From NCBI GenBank assembly GCA_028278325.1, contig JANQEO010000213.1:1-64000 (forward strand): a stretch of 64,000 nucleotides of DNA, in the 5' to 3' direction. The stretch's first letter is position 1. The number at the start of each line of letters is the position of its first letter. Under the pieces are notes generated by a model. That model saw only the letters and a program-made list of their open reading frames with translations, was not told the DNA's origin and did not search any database. Of the stretch, positions 46,892-54,678 are shown in pieces. The translations under genes were made by a program, and so were the position numbers. The DNA comes from Candidatus Binatia bacterium (lineage in GTDB: Bacteria; Desulfobacterota; Binatia; UBA1149; JAJCZL01).

Positions 46892-47922
46892 CGTCCTCGC
46901 CCGGGAATCCTTGGGGCCAGGACGAAACCCGTTTCTTCTATGAACTGACCCCCGACCGCATTCTCGATGCGGTCGAGGCTTGCGGTTTACGTGCTACCGG
47001 GCGCTGTATGGCGCTCAACAGCATGGAGAACCGTGTCTACCAGGTCGAAGTCGAACCTGAAGTAGATGTGGAAGGCGGCGGAGACGAATTCCGCGTCGTC
47101 AAGTTCTACAGGCCCGGCCGGTGGAGCGAAGAGCAGATTCTCGAGGAGCACCGGTTCCTCCATGAGCTGGCCAAGGCCGAGATTCCCGCGGTCGCGCCCT
47201 TGCCCTTCCCCGACGGTGCCACGCTGGAGCGAGCTCCTGGCTGCCCGATCTGGTGTGCGGTCTTTCCGCGCGTTGGCGGGCGCGCTCCCGATGAGCTCGA
47301 CGACGAGGGGTTGGAGCGCATCGGTCGGTTGATCGGGCGTCTGCACAACGTTGGCGCGACCAGCGATGCCCCGTCGAGGGTACGTCTGGACCCCGACAGC
47401 TACGGGCTCACCGCTCTCACTTCACTGCTGGAAATAGGCTCGATACCCGAGAGCGTCCGCGATTCCTATCGACTCACCGTGGAATCGATATGCGAGTCGA
47501 CTTCTGCGTGGTTCGAGGCGGCGGTTTATCAGCGGATCCACGGCGACTGCCACATCGGAAACTTGTTGGTCGGTGGCCAGGGGGCCTTCTTCGTCGACTT
47601 CGACGACATGGTGAGGGGCCCCTGCGTCCAGGACATCTGGCTGCTCGCTCCCGGCAAGGACAAAGAAGCGCGCCGGCAACGCTCGGTGCTGCTGGAGGGG
47701 TACGAGCAGTTTCGAGAGTTCGACTACTCGACGCTGCGTTTGGTCGAGCCTTTACGTGCGCTGAGGCTGGTGCACTTCAGCGCCTGGATAGCCCGGCGTT
47801 GGGACGATCCCGCCTTCAAGCGGGCCTTCCCCGACTTCGGCGACGAGCGCTATTGGTTCGACGAGCTGAATCTGTTGCGCGAACAGCTCGCAGACATCCA
47901 GCATCTCGCTCAGCACGGCTGA
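46888..47922 (+). CDS. srkA: SrkA/RdoA-like stress-response Ser/Thr kinase (APH fold)
   Basis: 344 aa from a GTG that overlaps the cyclophilin stop. It opens [19 protein letters not shown] and contains [14 protein letters not shown] and [27 protein letters not shown], close to E. coli SrkA (YihE). The catalytic loop is [13 protein letters not shown] and the metal-binding Asp lies in [11 protein letters not shown]. SrkA protects cells from envelope and oxidative stress, which fits its coupling to an exported prolyl isomerase (in E. coli the neighbour is dsbA). Confidence 0.93.
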   Translation: MTSSPGNPWGQDETRFFYELTPDRILDAVEACGLRATGRCMALNSMENRVYQVEVEPEVDVEGGGDEFRVVKFYRPGRWSEEQILEEHRFLHELAKAEIPAVAPLPFPDGATLERAPGCPIWCAVFPRVGGRAPDELDDEGLERIGRLIGRLHNVGATSDAPSRVRLDPDSYGLTALTSLLEIGSIPESVRDSYRLTVESICESTSAWFEAAVYQRIHGDCHIGNLLVGGQGAFFVDFDDMVRGPCVQDIWLLAPGKDKEARRQRSVLLEGYEQFREFDYSTLRLVEPLRALRLVHFSAWIARRWDDPAFKRAFPDFGDERYWFDELNLLREQLADIQHLAQHG

Positions 47923-47928
47923 GCTTTC

Positions 47929-48531
47929 CTAGAGCGACCCCGTCCTTACGAAAGCTTCACGCGATAGGCAGGCTTCGGCCCAACGCTGGACATTGGCGTG
48001 CTTCGAGTAGTCGTAGCCCGCGAACAGCGCGGTCGATAACACACCTGCGACGTTCAAGTCCGCGATCGTGAAGGAATCGCCCAACAGATAGGGGTGCTCG
48101 GCCAGCGCTGCGTCCAGTACGGGCAACGGACGCTCGAGTGCCTGCTCTGCCGCCTCGATCGCCTGCGGGCTTCGCTCGGCCTCGGGCAGGAACATCTTGT
48201 GCATCACCATCTGTATGAGGTGCGGCTCGAGCTCGGTAATGCCCCAAAAGCTCCATTGGATCGCGCGCGCTTCGTCTTCCTTGGTGCGCGGATAGAGGTC
48301 GCCTCCGTACTTGTTGGCCAGGTAGAGGTTGATGGCCATCGACTCGAAAAGAGCTAGGTCTCCGTCGAGCAGAGCCGGAACTCTCCCATTCGGGTTGATG
48401 GACAGGTACTCGGCGGTCTTGGAGTCGTCCATGAAGCTCGTTTGGACGTGTTCGTATTCTACGCCGACTTCTTCGATGGCCCACAGCGAACGGCGGGCCC
48501 GGGATCCGGCGATTCCGTATATCTTGATCAT
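47929..48531 (-). CDS. Glutathione S-transferase family protein
   Basis: 200 aa with GGGAG upstream of the ATG. The N-terminal thioredoxin-like domain has IYGIAGSRARRSLWAIEEVGVEYE (a Ser or nearby Arg as activating residue), NPNGRVPALLDGDLALFESMAINLYLA and the cis-Pro. The C-terminal helical domain has LDAALAEHPYLLGDSFTIADLNVAGVL. It conjugates or reduces with glutathione, or is a non-catalytic family member. Cytoplasmic. Confidence 0.93.
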   Translation of the reverse strand: MIKIYGIAGSRARRSLWAIEEVGVEYEHVQTSFMDDSKTAEYLSINPNGRVPALLDGDLALFESMAINLYLANKYGGDLYPRTKEDEARAIQWSFWGITELEPHLIQMVMHKMFLPEAERSPQAIEAAEQALERPLPVLDAALAEHPYLLGDSFTIADLNVAGVLSTALFAGYDYSKHANVQRWAEACLSREAFVRTGSL

Positions 48532-48727
48532 TTATAACTCCCTCTCTGCGCGTGTCCGCGATCGATTCGTATCCGCACCTTGCCGTTGAAACCAGGCCGT
48601 CCATGTCCTCGTAGTCCCTGACTGCGGTGGTTGCCGCCGAAAGCAGTAAACGATGTCAGGCGCCGCGCGCCGTCTTGGCGATAGCGGGCTCTTGGCCCAA
48701 TGTCGTTGTGATGTTAGGTAGCGATTC

Positions 48728-49177
48728 ATGGGAAAAGCACACGTACTCAAGACCATAGACATCGAGGCTCCGATCGAGTTCGTCTTCGAGCGCCTTGTGG
48801 ATCACGAAGCGATGAGCGATTGGCCGGGTATCAGTTCCTGCCGGCTGACGCGGGAAGGAGACCCGAGAAACGGCCTGGGTGCCGTGCGCGCAGTAAAGAT
48901 GCGCGGGCTGACCCTCCTGGAAGAAATCGTGCACTATGAACCGCCTGTTCGTTATGACTACACGATTACCAAGGGGCTTCCTGTCGACCACCTGGGTACG
49001 GTCACGCTGGAACCGATCGGCGCCGGCACCCGCATCACTTGGAACATCAACATGACCAGCGGCTGGCCGCTGGTGTGCGGAGTCGTTGGTCACACGATAG
49101 ACCGCGGGTTCCCCGAGGCCCTGGAGTATTTCAAGCGCGAGACCGAAGCCGCCGCGAATCAGGTCAACGCGGCCTAG
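48728..49177 (+). CDS. SRPBCC (polyketide cyclase/START-like) family protein
   Basis: 149 aa. It opens KTIDIEAPIEFVFERLVDHEAMSDW, the hallmark of the SRPBCC ligand-binding fold, followed by GLGAVRAVKMRGLTLLEEIVHYEPPVRYDYTI and VTLEPIGAGTRITWNINM. Members bind hydrophobic ligands in a deep pocket; the ligand is unknown. Its 3' end overlaps the end of the extended MerB-like gene on the other strand by four bases. Confidence 0.9.
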   Translation: MGKAHVLKTIDIEAPIEFVFERLVDHEAMSDWPGISSCRLTREGDPRNGLGAVRAVKMRGLTLLEEIVHYEPPVRYDYTITKGLPVDHLGTVTLEPIGAGTRITWNINMTSGWPLVCGVVGHTIDRGFPEALEYFKRETEAAANQVNAA

Positions 49178-49941
49178 GATGGCCGGGGGGAGGAAGGGGT
49201 AAAGCCGAACACGGCGCTCTGTATCTCTCGTGTGACGTAAGCCGCGGCTTCCAAGGTCAAGTAAATACCGGTGACGCCGCCTTGTTCGCGCCGGTGTTTC
49301 TTTGCGTGTTCTTCCGACCAGAAGAATACCGACTTACGTCAAAAGGCATCGATTATGTTGGGCGCTCTGAGCTTGGCGAAATCGACCAAGGGCACGAAGA
49401 TCACAGGACGGCACTCGTCCTCGTGGACGGTCCAGCTCAGGTTGCTGGTTATGTCGATGTTGATGTCACGTTGAGAGTGGGCGCACTCGGTTCTGACCGC
49501 GACTGTCAAATCCTGCTTTCGTAGTCGCCCTTGCACGAAGGGCACCGCCAAGGCGTCGATGCCTCAAGCCGAGAACAACCGTTCTCCGCTATCGAAGCGT
49601 ACCTCGTGGGGCGTCTCGTCGACCGTTACAGGGTAGGCCCACACCACGGCGCCCTGTTCGTTGCGAACGAGGAAGGTCATGCGCCGCTCGAGCTCCTCCA
49701 GGATTCCGACTACCTCGGCGACAGGGATATCCAAGTTCTTTGCGATCGCCTCAGGTGCAAGTGGGGCACCGGCCCGTGGCAGTTCGCTGACGACGTAGTT
49801 GCGGACTACGTGATGGCGATCGGTCATGAAGTTCAAGCTTGCCGCCGTCTTGCGCGCTGCGGCCCGAATCGCGCGCTTCCAGAGAAAGCCCGGCAGCGGC
49901 AACGCGTGGCGGGAAGCGCCGAGAAACGCCTTCTCCTGCAT
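49174..49941 (-). CDS. MerB-like organomercurial lyase, two-selenocysteine candidate
   Basis: 255 aa if the in-frame TGA codons at 49564-49566 (residue 126) and 49339-49341 (residue 201) are read as Sec. A strong GGAGGAGGG precedes the ATG. Residues 45-115 form the MerB winged-helix part (VRNEQGAVVWAYPVT, TPHEVRF). The core reads RLFSA-U-GIDALAVPF against MerB YAWCALDTLIFP, so U126 is catalytic Cys96 and D129 is Asp99. Next, RTECAHSQRDINI matches SSHCAATGAPVSL, then IDAF-U-RKSVFFWS matches QSFCCHVHFFAS, so U201 is catalytic Cys159. Homology continues beyond each TGA, and a SECIS-like hairpin follows each. The enzyme would cleave C-Hg bonds. It lies 21 bases downstream of the enoyl-CoA hydratase. 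As I recall, a Sec-containing MerB-like family (SaoL) has been described; membership is unchecked. Confidence 0.85.
49309..49326 (-). promoter_or_regulatory. SECIS-like hairpin for the second UGA
   Basis: On the mRNA UUCUUC pairs perfectly with GAAGAA around the six-base loop UGGUCG. The loop begins 19 bases after the UGA at 49339-49341 and has G at its second position followed by GU. It fits the bacterial SECIS spacing and loop rules. Confidence 0.6.
49527..49543 (-). promoter_or_regulatory. SECIS-like hairpin for the first UGA
   Basis: On the mRNA (minus strand) GCCCUU pairs perfectly with AAGGGC around the loop CGUGC. The loop begins 27 bases after the UGA at 49564-49566, within the 16-37 base window of bacterial SECIS elements, and has G as its second loop base followed by U, as required for SelB recognition. 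Confidence 0.65.
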
Positions 49942-49962
49942 CAGAACCCTCCTCCCGTTAGC

Positions 49963-50691
49963 TCAGCCCAGTTTCTTGCCGACGTATTCTTCGTACGCTG
50001 CATCGGTGCCCGTCAGCGCGGAGTTCAACGCGACACCGTCGGCGATGATGCTCTCTTTGACGCTGCGGTTGAGAGCCCGCTTGACGGCGGCCAGACTGGT
50101 CGGAGGCTTGGCAGCGAGCAGGTCGGCCAGTGCAACTGCTGTAGTCTCGGCCTGTCCGGGCTCGACCACGTCATATACGATCCCATAGGCCTTCGCCGTT
50201 TCCGCATCGAATTGCTCGCCCAGCATGCAGAGCTCCCGTAGGCGGGAGGGCGGGACGAATCGCGCCAGAGGCAAGATGGCCACCGGGCCGAACTCGATCT
50301 CCGGGTGACCGAACACCGCTGCTTTGGAAGCGATGATGAAGTCGGCCATCAGTGCGAGGTCGAAGCCGCCGGCCAACGCCGGACCGTCGACTGCTGCGAC
50401 GAGGGGCTTGGGAAAGAGGTAGCAGGCTTCGAAGAACTCCTGGAAGCGATGGAGGAAAGCTTTGCCTCCGCTTTCCATGCCTTCTTTGAGGTCGTAGCCG
50501 GCGCAGAAGATCCCGGGACTGCCAGCCAAGACCACGGCGTTCACGTCGTTGCTTCCGGCCAGTTCGGCGAGCGCCTGTTCGAGCTCGTCGCGCATGGCCA
50601 TGCACAGGGCGTTCTTCTTGTCCTCGCGCCTCAAGACCAGGCGTGCAACTTGGTTTACCGGGTCGGTGACCTCCAAGAACTCATATGCCAT
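49963..50691 (-). CDS. Enoyl-CoA hydratase/isomerase family protein
   Basis: 242 aa crotonase-fold protein with GGAG before the ATG. LRREDKKNALCMAMRDELEQAL, GSPGIFCAGYDLKEG (oxyanion hole) and KPLVAAVDGPALAGGFDLALM are standard. ASKAAVFGHPEIEFGPVAI supplies the region of the catalytic Glu. The substrate is unknown. It is the first gene of the two-gene minus-strand unit ending in the MerB-like selenoprotein, and is divergent from arsR; whether it acts in organometal metabolism or is merely co-transcribed is open. Confidence 0.9.
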   Translation of the reverse strand: MAYEFLEVTDPVNQVARLVLRREDKKNALCMAMRDELEQALAELAGSNDVNAVVLAGSPGIFCAGYDLKEGMESGGKAFLHRFQEFFEACYLFPKPLVAAVDGPALAGGFDLALMADFIIASKAAVFGHPEIEFGPVAILPLARFVPPSRLRELCMLGEQFDAETAKAYGIVYDVVEPGQAETTAVALADLLAAKPPTSLAAVKRALNRSVKESIIADGVALNSALTGTDAAYEEYVGKKLG

Positions 50692-50852
50692 GGGCTCATC
50701 TCCTGTGCTGACGGTCGAGAAAGCTAGCCCATGTAGCCCGCAAACGCAGGACGTTGCAATGCTGAGGCCGTCCCCGCCAGGCTCGAGATGCCCTAAACAG
50801 CCCTATAAAATCAGCAGGTTAGAAGGGCATGTAAGCAGCTGGAAGAAAGCCC

Positions 50853-50890
50853 TTGACATGCTTTGATAGTTTGACCATATTACAAATATG
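50853..50890 (+). promoter_or_regulatory. arsR promoter with overlapping operator palindrome
   Basis: TTGACA (50853-50858) and CATATT (50876-50881) are spaced by 17 bases, a good sigma-70 arrangement. The -10 element is the left arm of a perfect 15-bp palindrome, CATATT-ACA-AATATG (50876-50890), whose right arm contains the arsR start codon. Repressor bound here would block its own transcription. The very short leader implies a nearly leaderless message. Confidence 0.65.
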
Positions 50891-51232
50891 GAAAAACAAA
50901 GTGCCTTGGAAATGCTCGCCGCGCTAGCCCAGGAGGCCCGTCTGGATGTTTTCAGGCTCCTGGTTGCCAGTGGGCCCAACGGGTTAGCCGCCGGGGAGAT
51001 CGCCGACGCACTCGAGGTTCCGGCGGCAACACTTTCCTTCCACCTCAAAGAACTCAAGAACGCGGGCATCGTCGCCTGTCGGCGCAACGGGCGTTCACGG
51101 ATCTACACGCCTGAGTTCGGAGCCATGAATGGGCTCGTCCAGTTTCTGACCGAGAATTGCTGTCAGGGGGCTAGCGCATGCGCATCGGCTGCGCGAGGCG
51201 ACGGTACCGCCTCATCGGAGGCGACCGCCTAG
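50888..51232 (+). CDS. arsR: ArsR-family As(III)-responsive repressor
   Basis: 114 aa winged-helix repressor: LAALAQEARLDVFRLLVASG, then the recognition region PAATLSFHLKELKNAGIVACRRNGRSRIY. The C-terminal NCCQGASAC holds Cys91, Cys92 and Cys98, the C-C-x5-C arrangement of the Acidithiobacillus-type ArsR site that binds trivalent arsenic. It heads the plus-strand dioxygenase-arsI series and probably also controls the divergent hydratase-MerB unit from the shared 196-base region. Confidence 0.9.
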   Translation: MEKQSALEMLAALAQEARLDVFRLLVASGPNGLAAGEIADALEVPAATLSFHLKELKNAGIVACRRNGRSRIYTPEFGAMNGLVQFLTENCCQGASACASAARGDGTASSEATA

Positions 51233-51283
51233 GCCGGGGCCGGCTATGCGAATCCACTCGGAATCAGCACAGGAGAACCACGA

Positions 51284-52321
51284 ATGACGTCAATTACAGA
51301 TCCCGTAGACGGCGCCACGGTATGGAATGCCGCCGACATAGCCGAGCGTGACGACTGGCGCTACGAGCTCAGCGCTGCGGAGCTTGCCGACATCCACGAA
51401 GCTCTCGAGCACGCCAAAGCCACCGGCAAGGAGACGACCCAACTGACGCGCGAAGACTTTCCTTTGACTGTCCTCGAAGGTCCGATAGCGCGCTGGATGA
51501 AGGCGCTTCAGCGGGGTGCGGGGTTCATCAACGTGAAGGGCCTGCCCACCGACCGCTACGATGACGACGAACTCGCCGTCATCCATTGGGGGATAGGAAC
51601 CCACATGGGCACGGGTGTATCCCAAAACGCCGCAGGCGACCTGCTCAGCCATATCCGCGACGTCGGGGCCAATCCTGCCGATCGTGGAAAGCGGCTGTAC
51701 AAGACGAATGTCGAGCTGGGATATCACAGCGACGGTTCCGACATCGTAGGACTCATGTGTATACGGCCCTCGAAATTCGGCGGCAGCAATCGTCTGGCCA
51801 GCTGTGGTGCGATCTACAACGAGATCATACGGAGAAGGCCTGATTTGCTGCCCTTGTTGTACGAGCCGTTCTATTGGGATCGCAACAACGAGCAGGCCGA
51901 CGGCGAAGATCCTTACTTCGTGCTTCCGATCTGCATGGGCAACGAGGAGTTCTTCCGCTTCTTCTACATCGGCTGGTATATCCGCAATGCCCAACGCCAC
52001 GCGGACGTGCCCAGGTTGAGCGCCGAGCAGGTTCAGCTTCTCGATTTGATCGACGAGATAGCCGCCGAGCCCGAGTTTCACGTCGAATTTCGAATGGAAC
52101 CGGGTGAGATCAACTACCTGAAGAACAGCGCCGCGCTGCACATGCGGACCGCGTTCGAAGATTTCGAAGAACCGGAGCGAAAACGCCATCTCGTCCGCCT
52201 GTGGCTGACGGCGCACGACGAGTGGCAAGATGCTGATGCTTTCGTGCAGCAGGGCATTCCCGTGAAGGAAGGAACCGTATCGGACTCTGACGACATTGCT
52301 GTCTCCGATGCGCGTAATTGA
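51284..52321 (+). CDS. TauD/TfdA-like Fe(II)/2-oxoglutarate dioxygenase
   Basis: 345 aa, 52 bases after arsR with AGGAG-type ribosome site. The iron-binding HxD is in ELGYHSDGSDIVGLMCIRPS (His148, Asp150). The distal His is in NYLKNSAALHMRTAFEDF and the 2-oxoglutarate Arg in KRHLVRLWLT. Members hydroxylate small molecules, often releasing sulfite, phosphonate or similar leaving groups. Between an As(III) repressor and arsI, a role in attacking an organoarsenical or other organometal is a reasonable inference, with no direct proof. Confidence 0.85.
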   Translation: MTSITDPVDGATVWNAADIAERDDWRYELSAAELADIHEALEHAKATGKETTQLTREDFPLTVLEGPIARWMKALQRGAGFINVKGLPTDRYDDDELAVIHWGIGTHMGTGVSQNAAGDLLSHIRDVGANPADRGKRLYKTNVELGYHSDGSDIVGLMCIRPSKFGGSNRLASCGAIYNEIIRRRPDLLPLLYEPFYWDRNNEQADGEDPYFVLPICMGNEEFFRFFYIGWYIRNAQRHADVPRLSAEQVQLLDLIDEIAAEPEFHVEFRMEPGEINYLKNSAALHMRTAFEDFEEPERKRHLVRLWLTAHDEWQDADAFVQQGIPVKEGTVSDSDDIAVSDARN

Positions 52322-52345
52322 AAAGCAAGAATGAGGAGAAAGACG

Positions 52346-52756
52346 ATGCGACTACAACTGGCATTGAACGTAGAGAACCTCGACGAGGCCGTCGAGTATT
52401 ATTCGAAACTATTCGGGACCGAGGTGAACAAGCATAAACCCGGATACGCAAACTTCGCGATTGAGGAGCCTCCGCTCAAGCTGGTGCTGTTCGAGTACCC
52501 CGGCGCCACAGAGCGACTCAACCATTTGGGAGTGGAAACCTTCGAGCAGGATGACGTGGATGCGGCCATTGAAAGGTTCACCGAAGCCGACATCAAAGCG
52601 GAGGAGGAAAACGAATCGACCTGCTGCTTCGCCAAGCAGAACAAGGTCTGGTCGCGAGATCCGCAGGGGATGCGTTGGGAGTGGTATCGAGTGCTCGAGG
52701 ATTCCGAGACCTTTGGGGCTGGCGGCTTTGGCGACGAAGCCGGCGAGGCGCGGTAG
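52346..52756 (+). CDS. arsI: ArsI/CadI-family C-As lyase (vicinal oxygen chelate dioxygenase)
   Basis: 136 aa from the ATG at 52346 with GAGGAG before it. It has the full ArsI signature: RLQLALNVENLDEAVEYYSKLFG (metal-ligand Gln), GYANFAIEEPPLKLVLFE, LNHLGVET (metal-ligand His), then STCCFAKQNKVWSRDP with the vicinal pair Cys93-Cys94 that binds trivalent organoarsenical. WEWYRVL supplies the metal-ligand Glu. ArsI uses Fe(II) and oxygen to break the C-As bond of methylarsenite and aromatic arsenicals. It follows the dioxygenase gene by 24 bases. Confidence 0.93.
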   Translation: MRLQLALNVENLDEAVEYYSKLFGTEVNKHKPGYANFAIEEPPLKLVLFEYPGATERLNHLGVETFEQDDVDAAIERFTEADIKAEEENESTCCFAKQNKVWSRDPQGMRWEWYRVLEDSETFGAGGFGDEAGEAR

Positions 52757-52811
52757 CAGGGCGGTGTTGAACACGTTCGCATGTGCGAGCCCTCGGCCGC
52801 ATACTCTGGCC

Positions 52812-53165
52812 GTGAGCGGGATAACGCAGCGGCGGCGGGCGGTTCTGGCCAACGACCTGGCCGAGATGCTGGACTCGAGGTTCTTCAAGGCCCTGTGCGA
52901 GCCGGGGCGGATCGAGATCCTGAAGCTCCTCATCGCGCGAGGGCGGAGCGACATCGGCACCATAGCCGAGCATTTGCCCCAGGATCGCTCGGTGATCTCA
53001 CGACATCTCGCCGTGCTCGAGGAGGCGGGTGTGCTGTGCAGCGAGAAAGTCGCCCGCCACCGCTACTACGAGGTCGACTCCCGACGCTTCATCGAGAGGA
53101 TGCGCGACATCGTGGATGAAGCCGAGCGTGTTATCCCTGTGTGCTGCGAACGGACGAAGGGCTGA
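52812..53165 (+). CDS. Second ArsR-family regulator
   Basis: 117 aa from a GTG; the frame is open further upstream, but the wHTH family N-terminus starts here. DSRFFKALCEPGRIEILKLLIARG and DRSVISRHLAVLEEAGVLCSEKVARHRYYEV form the winged helix. The C-terminus has VIPVCCERTKG with a Cys pair that may bind a soft metal. The cysteines differ in position from the first ArsR, so the two may respond to different metals. A 24-bp dyad lies right downstream. Confidence 0.85.
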   Translation: MSGITQRRRAVLANDLAEMLDSRFFKALCEPGRIEILKLLIARGRSDIGTIAEHLPQDRSVISRHLAVLEEAGVLCSEKVARHRYYEVDSRRFIERMRDIVDEAERVIPVCCERTKG

Positions 53166-53177
53166 CTTTTTTTGCCG

Positions 53178-53201
53178 CTATGCATGCATATATGTGCATA
53201 G
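53178..53201. promoter_or_regulatory. Dyad operator candidate
   Basis: Perfect 7-bp inverted arms CTATGCA and TGCATAG flank the 10-base AT-rich spacer TGCATATATG. It sits between the second arsR-family gene and the membrane protein gene in otherwise high-GC DNA. Size and AT content fit an ArsR/SmtB-type site. Confidence 0.5.
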
Positions 53202-53223
53202 ATGAACTTGAAGAGGGGTTCCA

Positions 53224-53790
53224 ATGTCGAATTTGATGCTGTTGAGCACTGTACTCATCTCCGCATTCGCGGTCCTCGCCGCGATCGACGGGCTCTATTT
53301 CCATCTGTGGAAGTACAGACTTCACACCTGGTCGGATACGCGTTGGGAGCACCAGCTGCATACTGCCAGGGCGGTCTTGTTCCCGGGCGTAGTGCTGCTT
53401 CTCTACGCTGAAAACACGGGTGGGTTGGCTCTGTGGACGGCGGTTGCGCTGATCGCAACCGACATCGGCATTCAATTGGTAGACATGCTCATCGAGCGCG
53501 ATGCACGTGCGCGCTGGGGTGGTCTTTCGTCGAACGAATATGCCGTTCACGTAGTGCTGACCGGCCTTCACGCAGCCGCGATCGCGCTGGCCCTCGCTTC
53601 CAAGCCGCTGAGTGCCTGGGCACTGTCTGCGCCCTTGGTGCTCGCTGGCGAGCAGTGCAGCCTTGCGACCACTGCCGCCAACATCATCCTTCCCGGCGCG
53701 ATGGCGATTGCGGTGTTGCATCTTTGGCTGTGCCGCCGCCGATTTCTTGTTGACGGCATAGAGGTGGGGGCTCGAGCCCTCTCGAGATGA
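53224..53790 (+). CDS. Membrane protein, unknown function
   Basis: 188 aa with about five hydrophobic helices. Near the N-terminus, AIDGLYFHLWKYRLHT and RWEHQLHTARAVLFPGVVLLLY carry His residues at a membrane boundary, which could bind metal or haem. GEQCSLATTAANIILPGAM holds its Cys. No family is recognised with confidence. It follows the dyad and precedes the hydroxylase, so it belongs to the same presumed regulon. Confidence 0.75.
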   Translation: MSNLMLLSTVLISAFAVLAAIDGLYFHLWKYRLHTWSDTRWEHQLHTARAVLFPGVVLLLYAENTGGLALWTAVALIATDIGIQLVDMLIERDARARWGGLSSNEYAVHVVLTGLHAAAIALALASKPLSAWALSAPLVLAGEQCSLATTAANIILPGAMAIAVLHLWLCRRRFLVDGIEVGARALSR

Positions 53791-53836
53791 GTGGCCACAC
53801 GCGAGCACCGATCTAAGCGACACTGAGGTGATAGCG

Positions 53837-54646
53837 ATGGATTTCGATGTTTACACAGTCATGACGGTCCTCATCGGCATCGGACTCGTGGAGATCCTGC
53901 TGGGAGTGTATTCCCGCTCCAAGATGCGGACGGACGACTACATCAATGACCTACTGGGGCTAGGCGAGCTCGCGATCGTCTACAAGCCGGCGATTCTTTT
54001 CATCACGAGCTACGGCCTAGGGGTACTGGTTCCGGACATGGAGGGAGCCCTTTCCGCCACGCCGGTCTGGATAGCCGTAGTGATCATCATTCTCGAGGAT
54101 GAATTCCTGCACTATTGGTACCATCGCTTCGGCCACGAGTGGCCATGGCTGTGGAAGATCCATCGAACTCATCACACTACTCCCGAGATGAACGTCATCG
54201 CCTCGTTCAGAGAAAACTGGCTTTGGTATCCGTTGATGCCCAACCTCTGGGTTTCGGCCAGCTTCGTGTATTTCGGCTGGGGGGAGGCCTATATCTACGC
54301 GAACGTGATCATCGCCTGCTTCGTTCTGGTCACCCATGCTGATCTGAAGTGGGACCGGTCGATTCTTGCGAGGACATTCGTGAGGCCACTCGCCCACGTA
54401 TTCGTATTTCCGATGACCCATCATCTACATCACGGCATCGACGAACACTCTGCCCCCAACGGCAACTACTCGACGATGTTGATCCTCTGGGATTTTCTAT
54501 TCGGGACGGGCCAATACCCGCGTGTCTATCCGGCAGAGTACGGAATCTATGACGACCCCCTCGACCCCTGGTACAGCCAGTGGCTGTATCCGCTGATCAA
54601 GTCGAGCCATCCGAGCAGTGACCATCACGGAAGGTGGTTCGAGTAG
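53837..54646 (+). CDS. Fatty acid hydroxylase/sterol desaturase family protein
   Basis: 269 aa with four or so membrane helices. The three His clusters of membrane di-iron enzymes are present: DEFLHYWYHRFGHEWPWLWKIHRTHH is split as HYWYHRFGH and HRTHH, and MTHHLHHGIDEH near the C-terminus. These bind two irons. It oxidises a lipid or a small hydrophobic substrate with oxygen. Its place at the end of the arsR-arsI series may mean it hydroxylates a membrane lipid or an organometal; this is inference. Confidence 0.9.
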   Translation: MDFDVYTVMTVLIGIGLVEILLGVYSRSKMRTDDYINDLLGLGELAIVYKPAILFITSYGLGVLVPDMEGALSATPVWIAVVIIILEDEFLHYWYHRFGHEWPWLWKIHRTHHTTPEMNVIASFRENWLWYPLMPNLWVSASFVYFGWGEAYIYANVIIACFVLVTHADLKWDRSILARTFVRPLAHVFVFPMTHHLHHGIDEHSAPNGNYSTMLILWDFLFGTGQYPRVYPAEYGIYDDPLDPWYSQWLYPLIKSSHPSSDHHGRWFE

Positions 54647-54678
54647 CGTGCGCCCGGCACGGGCACGGACGCCTCCGT

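Noticed and set aside
49564..49941. A short 125-aa winged-helix gene, or a MerB pseudogene with two nonsense mutations
   Set aside because: Homology continues in the same frame past both TGA codons, no other stop or frameshift occurs, both TGA codons fall on catalytic Cys positions, and each has a hairpin at SECIS distance.
53160..53175. Intrinsic terminator at a seven-T run after the second arsR-family gene
   Set aside because: No convincing GC-rich stem precedes the T-run.
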